A stretch of 40,957 nucleotides of DNA, from assembly GCA_910584145.1 (NCBI GenBank), contig CAJTXX010000017.1:1-40957 (forward strand), in the 5' to 3' direction. This document shows positions 6,425-14,787 of the stretch, piece by piece (position 1 is the stretch's first letter; every line of letters begins with the position of its first letter). The notes under the pieces were generated by a model. The model did not search any database and was not told the origin of the DNA. It worked only from the letters and a program-made list of their open reading frames with translations. Both the position numbers and the translations under genes were made by a program. The stretch comes from an uncultured Eggerthellaceae bacterium. GTDB taxonomy: Bacteria > Actinomycetota > Coriobacteriia > Coriobacteriales > Eggerthellaceae.

Positions 6425-7882
6425 CTATTCGCCCCGTATCTGAACGACGTACATCACGTTAGCCGGCGTGGTGCCGAAGTAGTGCGAATCAGCCGCCTCC
6501 ACCGGGCCGGTGGATGGGTCGCCCGCGGTGAATACCGCAAGGTCGCCCGGCTCGACCAAGCCGGCGGCCACCACCGCGCGCTCGGCTTGCTCGATGACGC
6601 GCCGCATATCGCCGCGCACATCGTCGTGCAGGGGCACGACGCCCCACGAGAGCTGCATCTGGCGCATGACGCGCGCGAATGGCGTCACCGCATAGATCGG
6701 CATGCGCGGGCGCAGGTTCGAGATGAGGCGCGCCGTGCGGCCCGACATGGTGGGCGCCACGATGCAGGCGGCATCCAGCTTCTCGGCCGTATCCACTGCG
6801 GCTATCCCCACAGCGAGCGACACCTTCACGCGGGTGCGGGTGCGCTCCGGCGGGTGCTCGTCGAACACGCGCGGCTCTGTCTCCTGCGCGATCTCCACCA
6901 TGGTGCGCACGGCTTCGACGGGATGCTTGCCCACCGCCGTCTCGCCTGAGAGCATGATGCAGTCGGTGCCGTCGTAGATGGCATTGGCCACATCGGCCAC
7001 CTCAGCGCGGGTCGGGCGGGGGTTGCGTATCATCGAGTCGAGCATCTGCGTCGCGGTTATGACCGGCTTCGATTCGCGGTTGCACAGGCGGATGATGCGC
7101 TTCTGGATGGAGGGCACCTTGTATTCGGGCAGCTCCACGCCCAAGTCTCCCCGAGCCACCATCACGCCGTCAGAGACGGCCACGATATCGCGGATATTGC
7201 GCACCGCGTCAGCATTCTCCACCTTCGAGATGATGCGGATGCCCTCGCCGCCGTTGCTCTTCAGGAACGAGCGTATCTCGCGGATGCCATCGCCGTCGCG
7301 CACGAACGAGGCGGCTACGTAGTCCACCTCGTGCTCGATGCCGAACAGGAGGTCGGCGCGGTCTTTGTCGGTGACCGCGGGCAGGGGTATGGACACCCCG
7401 GGGATGTTGACCGATTTGCGCTGGCCCAGCTCGCCGTCGTTATCCACCGTGCAGATGACATCGTCACCGTCAATGGCCTCGACGGCAAGCGAGATGAGCC
7501 CGTCGTCGAGCAGGATGCGCGCACCCGGCGCCACCGAGCGCGCCAAGTCGGGAAAGGTCTGCCCCACCCGCTCTGCGCTGCCCTCTTCGACATCGCAGCC
7601 GAGCACGAGCCGCTGCCCGGCGCGCAGCTGCACCGCGCGTCCGCCGGCCAGGGCGCCCGTGCGTATCTCGGGGCCCTTCGTGTCGAGCATGATGGCCGTG
7701 GGCGTGCCCAGCTTCTCACGCACCCGCTTCACCCGGGCGATGCGCTCGGCGTGCTCAGCATGGCTGCCGTGGCTGAAATTGAGCCGCGCCACGTTCATGC
7801 CGCAGCGTATGAGCTCTTCGAGCACCTCGTCGGAATCGACCGCGGGGCCGAGCGTGCATATGATCTTCGTGCGCTTTTCCAT
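6425..7882 (-). CDS. pyk: Pyruvate kinase
   Basis: Last step of glycolysis: phosphoenolpyruvate plus ADP to pyruvate plus ATP, in the cytosol. The protein has 485 aa and starts MEKRTKIICTLGPAVDSDEV. It contains NVARLNFSHG, MLDTKGPEIRTG, the active-site stretch IISKVENADAV with the catalytic Lys, and MVARGDLGVELP. The C-terminal allosteric domain is complete, and there is no extra PEP-utiliser domain. A GCGAGGCG site precedes the ATG. The gene starts 17 nt after moaC and is the last gene of the mod-moa unit, so pyruvate kinase may be co-transcribed with molybdenum genes. Confidence 0.96.
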   Translation of the reverse strand: MEKRTKIICTLGPAVDSDEVLEELIRCGMNVARLNFSHGSHAEHAERIARVKRVREKLGTPTAIMLDTKGPEIRTGALAGGRAVQLRAGQRLVLGCDVEEGSAERVGQTFPDLARSVAPGARILLDDGLISLAVEAIDGDDVICTVDNDGELGQRKSVNIPGVSIPLPAVTDKDRADLLFGIEHEVDYVAASFVRDGDGIREIRSFLKSNGGEGIRIISKVENADAVRNIRDIVAVSDGVMVARGDLGVELPEYKVPSIQKRIIRLCNRESKPVITATQMLDSMIRNPRPTRAEVADVANAIYDGTDCIMLSGETAVGKHPVEAVRTMVEIAQETEPRVFDEHPPERTRTRVKVSLAVGIAAVDTAEKLDAACIVAPTMSGRTARLISNLRPRMPIYAVTPFARVMRQMQLSWGVVPLHDDVRGDMRRVIEQAERAVVAAGLVEPGDLAVFTAGDPSTGPVEAADSHYFGTTPANVMYVVQIRGE

Positions 7883-7899
7883 AGCGCCTCGCTAACGTG

Positions 7900-8400
7900 T
7901 CAGGCTTCGCGCAGCCACAGTCCTGTCTTGCCGCCATCCTTCTTCAGGAGGCGCACATCCATTATCTCCATGCCGCGATCGACCGCCTTGCACATGTCGT
8001 AAACCGTAAGGCAAGCGATACCCGCTGCCGTCAGCGCTTCCATCTCGATGCCCGTCTTGCCGGTGACCCCGCAGGTGGTGGTCACGTGGATGCCCACGCG
8101 CCCGTCTGCGCGCTCGCCCGCACGCACCGGCTGGCATTCCACCTTCGCCTTCGTTATGTTCAGCGGATGGCACATGGGGATGAGCTCGCTCGTGCGCTTC
8201 GCCGCCATGACGCCGGCCACACGGGCGCATGCCAGCACGTCGCCCTTCGCAGCTTGCCCCGTGGTTATCAGCTCGAGCGTCTCCGGGTGCATGCTGATGA
8301 AGCCCTCGGCCACGGCCGCGCGCTCGGTGTCGGCCTTCTGCGACACGTCAACCATGCGCACATCGCCCTGCTCGTCTATATGGGTCAGTCGTTGGTCCAT
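7900..8400 (-). CDS. moaC: Cyclic pyranopterin monophosphate synthase MoaC
   Basis: Second step of molybdenum cofactor synthesis: converts 3',8-cyclo-GTP made by MoaA into cyclic pyranopterin monophosphate. The protein has 166 aa, the normal length. Hallmarks are MVDVSQKADTERAA, RTSELIPMCHPLNITKAKV and TTCGVTGKTGIEMEALTA, and the C-terminal KKDGGKTG contains the conserved lysine region. The ATG at 8400 gives the family N terminus MDQRLTHIDEQGDVRMVDV; an upstream extension of 15 codons looks non-coding. A weak AGGGG ribosome binding site is present. It lies between moaA and pyk. Confidence 0.96.
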   Translation of the reverse strand: MDQRLTHIDEQGDVRMVDVSQKADTERAAVAEGFISMHPETLELITTGQAAKGDVLACARVAGVMAAKRTSELIPMCHPLNITKAKVECQPVRAGERADGRVGIHVTTTCGVTGKTGIEMEALTAAGIACLTVYDMCKAVDRGMEIMDVRLLKKDGGKTGLWLREA

Positions 8401-8513
8401 CGTCGTACCCCTATCGGTCCTCGGGGAGCTGCCCGGTGCGCGCATCGCCGCAGGAGCGCCCTCAGCCAGCCGAGCCGGCGCACGAGCGGAAAGCGGCAGC
8501 GCGCAGGCGGCCC

Positions 8514-9518
8514 CTATCCTCCTATGGCGGACATGGTGCGCTCGGTGCCCACCTTGTCGTGATGCTCGTCGGGCTTGGCGCCCAGGGCGGCCATCAGCAC
8601 GCCGCGCACCTCATCATCGGTGCCAGCGCGCAGGGCCTCGCGCAGGTCGAACTCCTCATCGCTGAACAGGCAGGGGCGCACCTTGCCGTCAGCCGTCACG
8701 CGCAGGCGGTTGCACTCAGCGCAGAAATGCCGCGACAGGGGCGAGATGAACCCTACCGTGCCCTGCGCGCCGGGGAACTCGTAATAGCGCGCCGGCCCCC
8801 AGCCGATGGGCTTGTCGTTGGCTGGCACGAGCTCGGGCATGCCGGCTGCGCGCGCCCGCTCGTTGATGATGCCCAAGAGCTCATCTGATGGGATGACGTC
8901 CCGCTTGCCCCAGCCAGCGCCATCGACGCCGGTGCTGTCGCTCGCGCCCACCGGCATGAACTCGATGAAGCGCACATGAAGCGGGCGGTCTATCGACAGC
9001 GCGGCGAACGCCAAGAAATCCTGGTCGAGGCTGCGCACGGTCACCGCATTCACCTTCACGGGGTTGAACCCGGCTTCGAGCGCGGCGTCGATGCCGGCCA
9101 GGGTGTCCTCCAGCCGGCCCACGCGCGTCACCTGGCGGAACTGCTCCGCGTCCAGCGTATCGAGCGATATGTTCACGCGGTTGAGCCCTGCGCGCTTCAG
9201 GTCGCCAGCCATCTTCGGCAGCAGCACGCCGTTCGTCGTCATGGACACGTTCTGTATGCCCGGCGTGCTGGTGACGGCGCGCACCAGGCCCTCAACGCCC
9301 TTGCGCACCAGCGGCTCGCCGCCGGTCAGGCGGATGCTCTTGATGCCCAGCCCAGCCGCCACGCGCACCAGCCGCTCGATCTCCTCGAGCGATAGTATCT
9401 CGTCGCGCCCCAGTTGGCATACGCCCTCCTCGGGCATGCAGTAGATGCAGCGGAAATTGCATCGATCGGTCAGCGAGATGCGCAGGTAGTCTATGATTCT
9501 TCCGTGGCCGTCTCTCAC
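8514..9518 (-). CDS. moaA: GTP 3',8-cyclase MoaA (radical SAM)
   Basis: First step of molybdenum cofactor synthesis: radical rearrangement of GTP. The protein has 334 aa. The radical-SAM cluster motif is C20-x3-C24-x2-C27 (CNFRCIYC), with the SAM-binding TGGEPL near residue 66. The second Fe-S cluster is held by CAECNRLRV and the following CLF cysteine near residues 270-290. The protein ends in Gly-Gly, the tail that inserts into the active site in MoaA. The start MRDGHGRIIDYLRISLTDRC fits the family. It lies 24 nt after modC and 113 nt before moaC, in one unit with the molybdate transporter. moaB, moaE, moeA and moaD are not in the window. Confidence 0.97.
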   Translation of the reverse strand: MRDGHGRIIDYLRISLTDRCNFRCIYCMPEEGVCQLGRDEILSLEEIERLVRVAAGLGIKSIRLTGGEPLVRKGVEGLVRAVTSTPGIQNVSMTTNGVLLPKMAGDLKRAGLNRVNISLDTLDAEQFRQVTRVGRLEDTLAGIDAALEAGFNPVKVNAVTVRSLDQDFLAFAALSIDRPLHVRFIEFMPVGASDSTGVDGAGWGKRDVIPSDELLGIINERARAAGMPELVPANDKPIGWGPARYYEFPGAQGTVGFISPLSRHFCAECNRLRVTADGKVRPCLFSDEEFDLREALRAGTDDEVRGVLMAALGAKPDEHHDKVGTERTMSAIGG

Positions 9519-9542
9519 GTCTATCCTTCGCGTCCGTGTCGC

Positions 9543-10655
9543 CTATCGTGCGACCAAGTATATCTTATCCTCCGGCAGGTGCACCCAGAGCTCATCGCCC
9601 ACTTCGGGCAGCCCGCACGCCCCCGGCTCCAGCTTGCTCACGCGCCAGAACAGGTGCTGATGCAAGAAGCGCATCTCGTCGTCCTCTCGCGCCACCGTGC
9701 GCTCGTCGCGCTCATCGCGGTCGAGGAATCCGAGCAGCACCGAGCGCTCGAAGCGCGAATCGCTGATGCGGTCGACCCGCACGCGGAAGTTGTTCGGGCC
9801 GGGCCCGTCGGCGCGCTGCACGTAGAAGGCGCGCACCCCCATATGCCCCACATCGCGCGGAACGGGAGGGGCAGTGCGCACCTCTATCCCCCACTTCGGC
9901 ACCCATACCGCGTGCTCGCCGGCATACTCCGCACGCGGGGCGTTCTTGCAGCCCGACAGCTTCAGCGCCGCCTCCGACTGGGGAGCGTCCACCAGCTCGT
10001 CGGGCGTGTCCAGCTCGAGGATGCTGCCCGCCTCCACCACCGCGATGCGGTCGCAGAAGCGCACAGCCTCGTCGATGTCGTGGCTGACATAGAGTATCGT
10101 GCCGTCGAAGGCGTCGAACAGGTCGACCAGGTTCTGCTCCAGCACGCCCTTCAAGTGCGAATCGAGCGCGCTGAACGGCTCGTCGAGCATGAGGATGCCC
10201 GGCTTGGCCGCCAGCATGCGGGCGAGCGCCACGCGCTGCTGCTGGCCGCCTGAGAGCTGCGCCGGGAAGCGCCGCTCGAAACCGGACAGCCCGAAGCGCG
10301 CCAGCTCGCGCGCCACCGCGCGCTCGCGCTCCTCGCGCGCCACATCGCGTCCGATGCCGGCCGCCACGTTCTGCTGCACCGTCATGTTCGGGAACAGCAT
10401 GTAATCTTGGAACAGCAGCGCGGTCTTGCGCTGCTGCGGCGTCAGGTCGATGCGCGCCTCAGAATCGAAGAACACGCGGCCGTCCACCACGATGCGCCCC
10501 TCATCCGGCGTCTCTATGCCGGCGATGCAGCGCATCGTCAGCGACTTCCCGCACCCGCTCGCCCCGAGGAAGCCCACCGTCTCATTGCCGGCGGTGAAGC
10601 TGACATCGAGGGTGAACCCCTTGAAGCGCTTGCGTATGCTCACTTCCAAGCTCAT
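9543..10655 (-). CDS. modC: Molybdate ABC transporter ATP-binding protein
   Basis: ATPase subunit, 370 aa, that powers molybdate import at the inner face of the membrane. It shows Walker A GASGCGKS near residue 31, signature LSGGQQQRVALAR near residue 134, Walker B ILMLDEP and the H-loop histidine in YVSHDIDEA. Residues from about 235 on form a molybdate-binding-type C-terminal domain that is longer and more divergent than a standard ModC MOP/TOBE region. Its ATG overlaps the modB stop by 4 bases (10652-10655), so translation is probably coupled. ModA and ModB next to it support molybdate or tungstate as substrate. Confidence 0.93.
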   Translation of the reverse strand: MSLEVSIRKRFKGFTLDVSFTAGNETVGFLGASGCGKSLTMRCIAGIETPDEGRIVVDGRVFFDSEARIDLTPQQRKTALLFQDYMLFPNMTVQQNVAAGIGRDVAREERERAVARELARFGLSGFERRFPAQLSGGQQQRVALARMLAAKPGILMLDEPFSALDSHLKGVLEQNLVDLFDAFDGTILYVSHDIDEAVRFCDRIAVVEAGSILELDTPDELVDAPQSEAALKLSGCKNAPRAEYAGEHAVWVPKWGIEVRTAPPVPRDVGHMGVRAFYVQRADGPGPNNFRVRVDRISDSRFERSVLLGFLDRDERDERTVAREDDEMRFLHQHLFWRVSKLEPGACGLPEVGDELWVHLPEDKIYLVAR

Positions 10656-12025
10656 CGCGCAGGGCTCCCCTCTGCCTCGCTGCTCCCCGGGCGCGGGACC
10701 ACCGGCGCGCCGCCGCCCGCAACGCTACCGGGTCGGCGGTAGCGCGTGGTACGGCGCCCCAGCAGGTTCACGATCAATATGACCACGAAGCTGAACGCCA
10801 GTATGACCCCGGTCCAGAACCACGCGGCTTCCGTGTTGCCGCCCATCCACTCGAAGTAGATGGCGATCGGTATGGTGCGCGTGATGCCTGCGTAATTGCC
10901 CGCTAGGAACAGCGTGGCGCCGAACTCGCCCAGCGCGCGCGCGAACGCGAGCACCGTGGCCGCAGCGATCGAGCTCCACGACAGCGGGATCATCAGCCTG
11001 AAGAAGATGCGCGCCTCCGACCAGCCGAGCGTGCGGGCCGCATCGAGCATGTTCGCATCGAGGTTCTCGAAAGCGCCGCGGCACGAGCGGTACATCAGCG
11101 GGAACGCCACCACCGTGGCCGCGATGACCGTGGCCGGCCAGCTGAATATCAGCGGGAATCCGATATCGATGAACCACTGCCCCACCGCTGTGTTGCGCCC
11201 GAGGCACCACAGCAATATGAAACCGCAGACCGTCGGCGGCAGCACCATCGGTATGGTGAAGATGGTGTCGAATACGCCCTGCGCGCGCTCGGGCATGCGC
11301 AGCGTGAAGTAAGCCGCCGCCAAGCCCAGCGCGAAGATGAGCACGATGGCGGCGCCCGTCGTCTTGAGCGTCACCCACAGAGGCGACAGGTCGATGCCCG
11401 CCAAGAACGAGCCGACCGCCGCAAGGCCCGTGGCCTCGGGCGCCCTGTCCACCGCATCGGGCAGCACCACGCGCACCATATCCGCATGCGTCGGCCGCAC
11501 GCCATCGGCAGGCGAGATGCACACATAGCGCTTGCCTTCGCCGATCTGCACGCCGAAGGAGATGAGCGCGCCATCCAAGCGCACCTCGCGCTCGCTCGTG
11601 AACTCCCACGCGGCATCGGCGCTCAACACCACGCCGCCGTTCACTGCACGCGCATCGAGCGCGCAGAAGTAGGCTTTCAGCTGCTCGCACGATGTCTCGT
11701 CCTGCACATCGCAGAGCGCATGGGCCGATGGGGGCACATACGCGATCACCCGGTCGCCGAAGGCGAGCGCGATGGCGGCATCGTCGCTCGCCCCCTGGTA
11801 GTAGCTATAGACCTCGCCAAGGCCCTCGGCCTCGCGCACAGCGCCCTTCTGCGCGCGCGAGAAATCATCGACAGCGAAGCTCGCCCCGTCGATATAGGCC
11901 GCCTCGGAATCAGATGATACCTGCACATCGTAGCCATCCGCCTCAACAGCGAGCGCCGATGCAGGCGCGAGCAGCGCTGCCGCGAGCAGCGCTGCCGCGA
12001 GCTTGCCGACCATAGCCGCGCCCAT
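10652..12025 (-). CDS. modB: Molybdate ABC transporter permease with an extra N-terminal extracytoplasmic domain
   Basis: Membrane channel subunit for molybdate. At 457 aa it is about twice the normal ModB length. Residues 1-26 are a signal peptide or first helix (MVGKLAAALLAAALLAPASALA). Residues 27 to about 205 form a soluble domain facing outside, of a type I do not recognise, with cysteines at 105, 113, 121 and 169. The permease domain begins near residue 215 (LSPLWVTLKTTG). It includes IPMVLPPTVCGFILL and the EAA loop (LDAARTLGWSEARIFFRLMIPLS) that contacts ModC. The Pro/Gly/Ser-rich tail overlaps the modC start by 4 bases. It lies 12 nt after modA. The extra domain may help capture substrate with ModA; that is inference. 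Confidence 0.9.
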   Translation of the reverse strand: MGAAMVGKLAAALLAAALLAPASALAVEADGYDVQVSSDSEAAYIDGASFAVDDFSRAQKGAVREAEGLGEVYSYYQGASDDAAIALAFGDRVIAYVPPSAHALCDVQDETSCEQLKAYFCALDARAVNGGVVLSADAAWEFTSEREVRLDGALISFGVQIGEGKRYVCISPADGVRPTHADMVRVVLPDAVDRAPEATGLAAVGSFLAGIDLSPLWVTLKTTGAAIVLIFALGLAAAYFTLRMPERAQGVFDTIFTIPMVLPPTVCGFILLWCLGRNTAVGQWFIDIGFPLIFSWPATVIAATVVAFPLMYRSCRGAFENLDANMLDAARTLGWSEARIFFRLMIPLSWSSIAAATVLAFARALGEFGATLFLAGNYAGITRTIPIAIYFEWMGGNTEAAWFWTGVILAFSFVVILIVNLLGRRTTRYRRPGSVAGGGAPVVPRPGSSEAEGSPAR

Positions 12026-12037
12026 CTGACCTGATGC

Positions 12038-12922
12038 CTACTTGGATGCTATCTCGAAGCCCCATTCCTGCCATATCTTGATGGCATCCTCGCTGGTGAA
12101 GGCCCAATCGAGGAATGCCTTGGCAGCGTCAGCGTGCTCGGCGGTCTTGCACACCGCCGCCGGGTACACGATCTTCTTATGGCTGTCTTCGGGCGTGACG
12201 CCCACGATCTTCACGTTGCCGAAGCGGTACACATCAGAGCTGTACACCATGGCGATATCCACATCGCCCGAATTCGCATACTGGCAGACGTTGCCCACAG
12301 ACGAGCCCTCGGTCACCTTGCCCTGCAAGGGTGTGCCATCGAAGGTGCCCTCCTTGCCGGAGCACTCAGCGCCCCTGCTCCCGTCGGCCGCTATCCAGCA
12401 CTGCGGGTCGGTAGTGGTCAGGGCCTGCTTCGCATAGGTGCCAGCGGGCACGTTGGCATCGCCCACCGCGAGCGTATGCTCGCCGCTCGCCAAGTCCTGC
12501 AAAGTGAGCGAGCTGATCGGGGAATTCATGCCCGCCGCGAGCACCAGGTCGTTCGTGAACATGTTGAAACGGCTCGCCGGGTCGACCAGGCCGTCTTCCT
12601 CGGCAGAATCCATCGTGGCAGCCGAAGCGGTTATGAGCGCATCGGCGTACGCACCGCCAACGAGCATCTCCACGAGCGTGCCGGAGCCCTCGTACTGGGT
12701 ATCGGCGAACTGCACGCCGGTCTGCTCGGTATAGAGCGCCTGCACCTCGTCCATCGCCTTCTCCAGGGAGTTCGCGGCGAGTATCTGGAGCTCTATGGCA
12801 TCCTCCTGCGACGACGCGCCCGAGCCGCCCTGCGAGCCGCCCGCACATCCGGTGAGCGCCAGCGCGCACACCAGCGCGCCCGCCGCCGCCCCTGCGGCGA
12901 TCTTCGTGAATCTTGCCTTCAT
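12038..12922 (-). CDS. modA: Molybdate-binding lipoprotein ModA
   Basis: Extracellular solute-binding lipoprotein of 294 aa that delivers molybdate to ModBC. It starts MKARFTKIAAGAAAGALVC with a lipobox LALTGC, so Cys26 should be lipidated. The mature protein has the ModA pattern: ILAANSLEKAMDEV (first oxyanion loop), ALITASAATMDSA, DLVLAAG, VGDANVPAGTYAKQAL and DIAMVYSSDVYR. The insertion around DGSRGAECSGKEGTFDG is unusual. The ATG at 12922 has a GGAGGGG site 5-6 bases upstream; the frame is open nearly 100 codons further back, but that stretch includes the promoter. First gene of the mod-moa-pyk unit. Confidence 0.95.
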   Translation of the reverse strand: MKARFTKIAAGAAAGALVCALALTGCAGGSQGGSGASSQEDAIELQILAANSLEKAMDEVQALYTEQTGVQFADTQYEGSGTLVEMLVGGAYADALITASAATMDSAEEDGLVDPASRFNMFTNDLVLAAGMNSPISSLTLQDLASGEHTLAVGDANVPAGTYAKQALTTTDPQCWIAADGSRGAECSGKEGTFDGTPLQGKVTEGSSVGNVCQYANSGDVDIAMVYSSDVYRFGNVKIVGVTPEDSHKKIVYPAAVCKTAEHADAAKAFLDWAFTSEDAIKIWQEWGFEIASK

Positions 12923-12942
12923 GTTCCCCTCCAAGGTCTCCG

Positions 12943-13022
12943 GCGCCGGACCCCCGGCGCGTCCATGCGGCGAACCGCACTGCGTTCGGAGCGAGATATT
13001 ATCTCCATTCGAGATTATTCTC
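12943..13022 (-). promoter_or_regulatory. modA leader with tandem dyads and a GC hairpin
   Basis: The leader of about 110 nt holds two similar dyads: GAGATATTATCTC at 12993-13005 and GAGATTATTCTC at 13011-13022, 18 bases apart start to start. Just before the ribosome binding site lies a stable hairpin, GCGCCGG (12943-12949) / CCGGCGC (12954-12960), with a 4-nt loop. The dyads could be operators for a molybdate regulator or RNA structure. They do not match the E. coli ModE site. Confidence 0.45.
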
Positions 13023-13039
13023 ATTCCGATATATTCCGG

Positions 13040-13068
13040 ATAGTAGCTTTGAGCCCGCCTCTTGTCAA
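13040..13068 (-). promoter_or_regulatory. modA promoter
   Basis: TTGACA (13063-13068), 17-nt spacer, TACTAT (13040-13045) on the minus strand: one of the best promoter matches in the window. The predicted start is near 13033. ATTCCG is repeated at 13023 and 13033, ten bases apart, around the start site. Confidence 0.7.
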
Positions 13069-13139
13069 CGCAGATGCCCGCGCAACGGCGCGAGCCCACG
13101 GGCAACGGCGTGCATAGCATATAGCGATAGGAAGGTCGG

Positions 13140-14684
13140 CTAGCGGTAGTCCTTGCCGAGCACGATGAGGATATCCTCGTCGAACAGATAGACGTTGCGG
13201 TCGGGCGTCGGCGCATCCACCCCGAGCTGCTGGGCTATCAGCTCGGCATCCTGCTTCGCCGCCGTGCCCTTATATACCACGATCGTCTTGTCGTAATCGA
13301 AGTTGTCGGCATTGCGGGAGGTTATCGTCTGATACCCCATCCCCTCGAGCACCTCTTGAGCCGCCGCGCACACCCCATCCGACCCGCTGCCATTGCGCAG
13401 GCCCACCGATGTCGACCTATCTGCCGCATGCACGGTGCTGAGCGAATCGCCGTAGGCGCCGCCGCCCGTGGTTGACAGGATCGTGCCCGTCAGCGGGTCG
13501 ATCACCTCTTCGGTGGCCGGAGGCTTGCCCGCGTCCACGCGCTTCATCATCGCCTCCCACGCATCCTCGTCCAGGATATCCCACCACACATCACCCGCGT
13601 ACTTGGAGGTGACCGGCGCTGTTGCCGTATAGATGCTGTCGGTGGTCATGCCCGACATGCTCTGCGCGATAGCCACGATGGAAGCCACGTCCATGTCGGT
13701 CAGGATGTTCTCGGACATGGCCGATATGGTGTTCGCCATCGTAACGGGGTCTGAGGCGAGAAGCTTCTGCGCGATAGCGGAGAGCACTACGCGCTGGTTC
13801 GCCGCACGGTATGCATCGCCCGCGCCGTAATCGTCGTAGGCATGGCGGCTGCGGCACAAGATCAGCGCTTGATCGCCGTTGAGCGTCTGCGCGCCGGCAT
13901 CCAGATGGCCACCGGCCTCGGGATCGTTTATCTCGATGGGGACATCCACCTCGACGCCGCCGAGGATATCCACCGCATCCTTGAACCCATCGAAGTTGAT
14001 CTCGGCATAGTGCGCGATGGGCACGCCCGCCAGCTGCGAGACCATCTTCACCGACAGCGCCGGGCCGCCGAACGCGTGCGCGGCGTTGATCTTCTGCGTG
14101 CCATGGCCGTCCATGTCGTCGATCTGGATATCGCGGGGGATGGAGACGAGCGTCACCTTCGCGTTCTTGGGGTCGATGCGCGCGAGCATCATGGAGTCGC
14201 TGCGGAAGTTCGAGCCCATCGTCTCCTCGCGCTCGATGGAGCCGTCGATGCCGAGCAGCAGCGCGTAGAACGGGTCTTCTGGCTTGTCCACCGCAGAGAG
14301 CATGGCCAGAAGGTCGTCCCCGACACCGCTCTGCAGGTTCTTGTTGATGCTCGCGATGTAGGCGAATGCCGCGATACCGCCGCCGAGCACCATGATGAGC
14401 ACCACGCTCAGCACGCCGATCAGCACCTTCTTGCGCTTGCGGCGCTTGCGCATGGCCGCGAACGCCTCGGAATCGGCGCGGCCCGGCTTGCGGAACCGCT
14501 CAGCGGTAGTGCGCCGCTCAGCAGGCGATGCGCTGGCAGCATGGGATGCGCGGGGAGCATCGGCTGCATGCGATGCGCGCGAAGACCGCGTGCTCTCCGG
14601 CTCGACCGTCTCTGAGACCGCCGTCGTGCGACGGGATGCCGAGGGCCGTGCCATATGCCGCGGATTGCCTCTTCTATAAGCCAT
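13140..14684 (-). CDS. LytR-CpsA-Psr (LCP) family cell-wall ligase
   Basis: Membrane-anchored phosphotransferase of 514 aa. LCP enzymes attach glycopolymers (teichoic-acid-like or capsule) to peptidoglycan outside the membrane. Residues 1-85 are a cytoplasmic, Ser/Ala/Arg-rich disordered tail, and residues 87-110 are one transmembrane helix after a KRRKRKK stretch. The LCP domain spans about 138-300, with RSDSMMLARID (161-171), SIPRD (181-185), KINAAHAFGG (199-208) and RSRHAYDDYGAGDAYR (278-293), which supply the conserved Arg/Asp residues. The C-terminal ~100 residues (VGLRNGSGSDGVCAAAQEVLEGMGY onward) match a LytR_C domain. The first ATG at 14684 has only a weak AGG site; a second ATG 10 codons in is possible. 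Confidence 0.92.
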   Translation of the reverse strand: MAYRRGNPRHMARPSASRRTTAVSETVEPESTRSSRASHAADAPRASHAASASPAERRTTAERFRKPGRADSEAFAAMRKRRKRKKVLIGVLSVVLIMVLGGGIAAFAYIASINKNLQSGVGDDLLAMLSAVDKPEDPFYALLLGIDGSIEREETMGSNFRSDSMMLARIDPKNAKVTLVSIPRDIQIDDMDGHGTQKINAAHAFGGPALSVKMVSQLAGVPIAHYAEINFDGFKDAVDILGGVEVDVPIEINDPEAGGHLDAGAQTLNGDQALILCRSRHAYDDYGAGDAYRAANQRVVLSAIAQKLLASDPVTMANTISAMSENILTDMDVASIVAIAQSMSGMTTDSIYTATAPVTSKYAGDVWWDILDEDAWEAMMKRVDAGKPPATEEVIDPLTGTILSTTGGGAYGDSLSTVHAADRSTSVGLRNGSGSDGVCAAAQEVLEGMGYQTITSRNADNFDYDKTIVVYKGTAAKQDAELIAQQLGVDAPTPDRNVYLFDEDILIVLGKDYR

Positions 14685-14787
14685 GCAGCCTATTGTGCCA
14701 TGTCTCGCCGAAATAGGCCATCGGCTTCATAAAACAACACAAGCATGCGAGCCCTGAGCGGCTCTGCGCCGATGCGCGCGGCACCCA

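Noticed and set aside
12923..13062. Molybdenum cofactor riboswitch upstream of modA
   Set aside because: The leader has simple dyads and a GC hairpin but I cannot fit the conserved multi-stem Moco aptamer.
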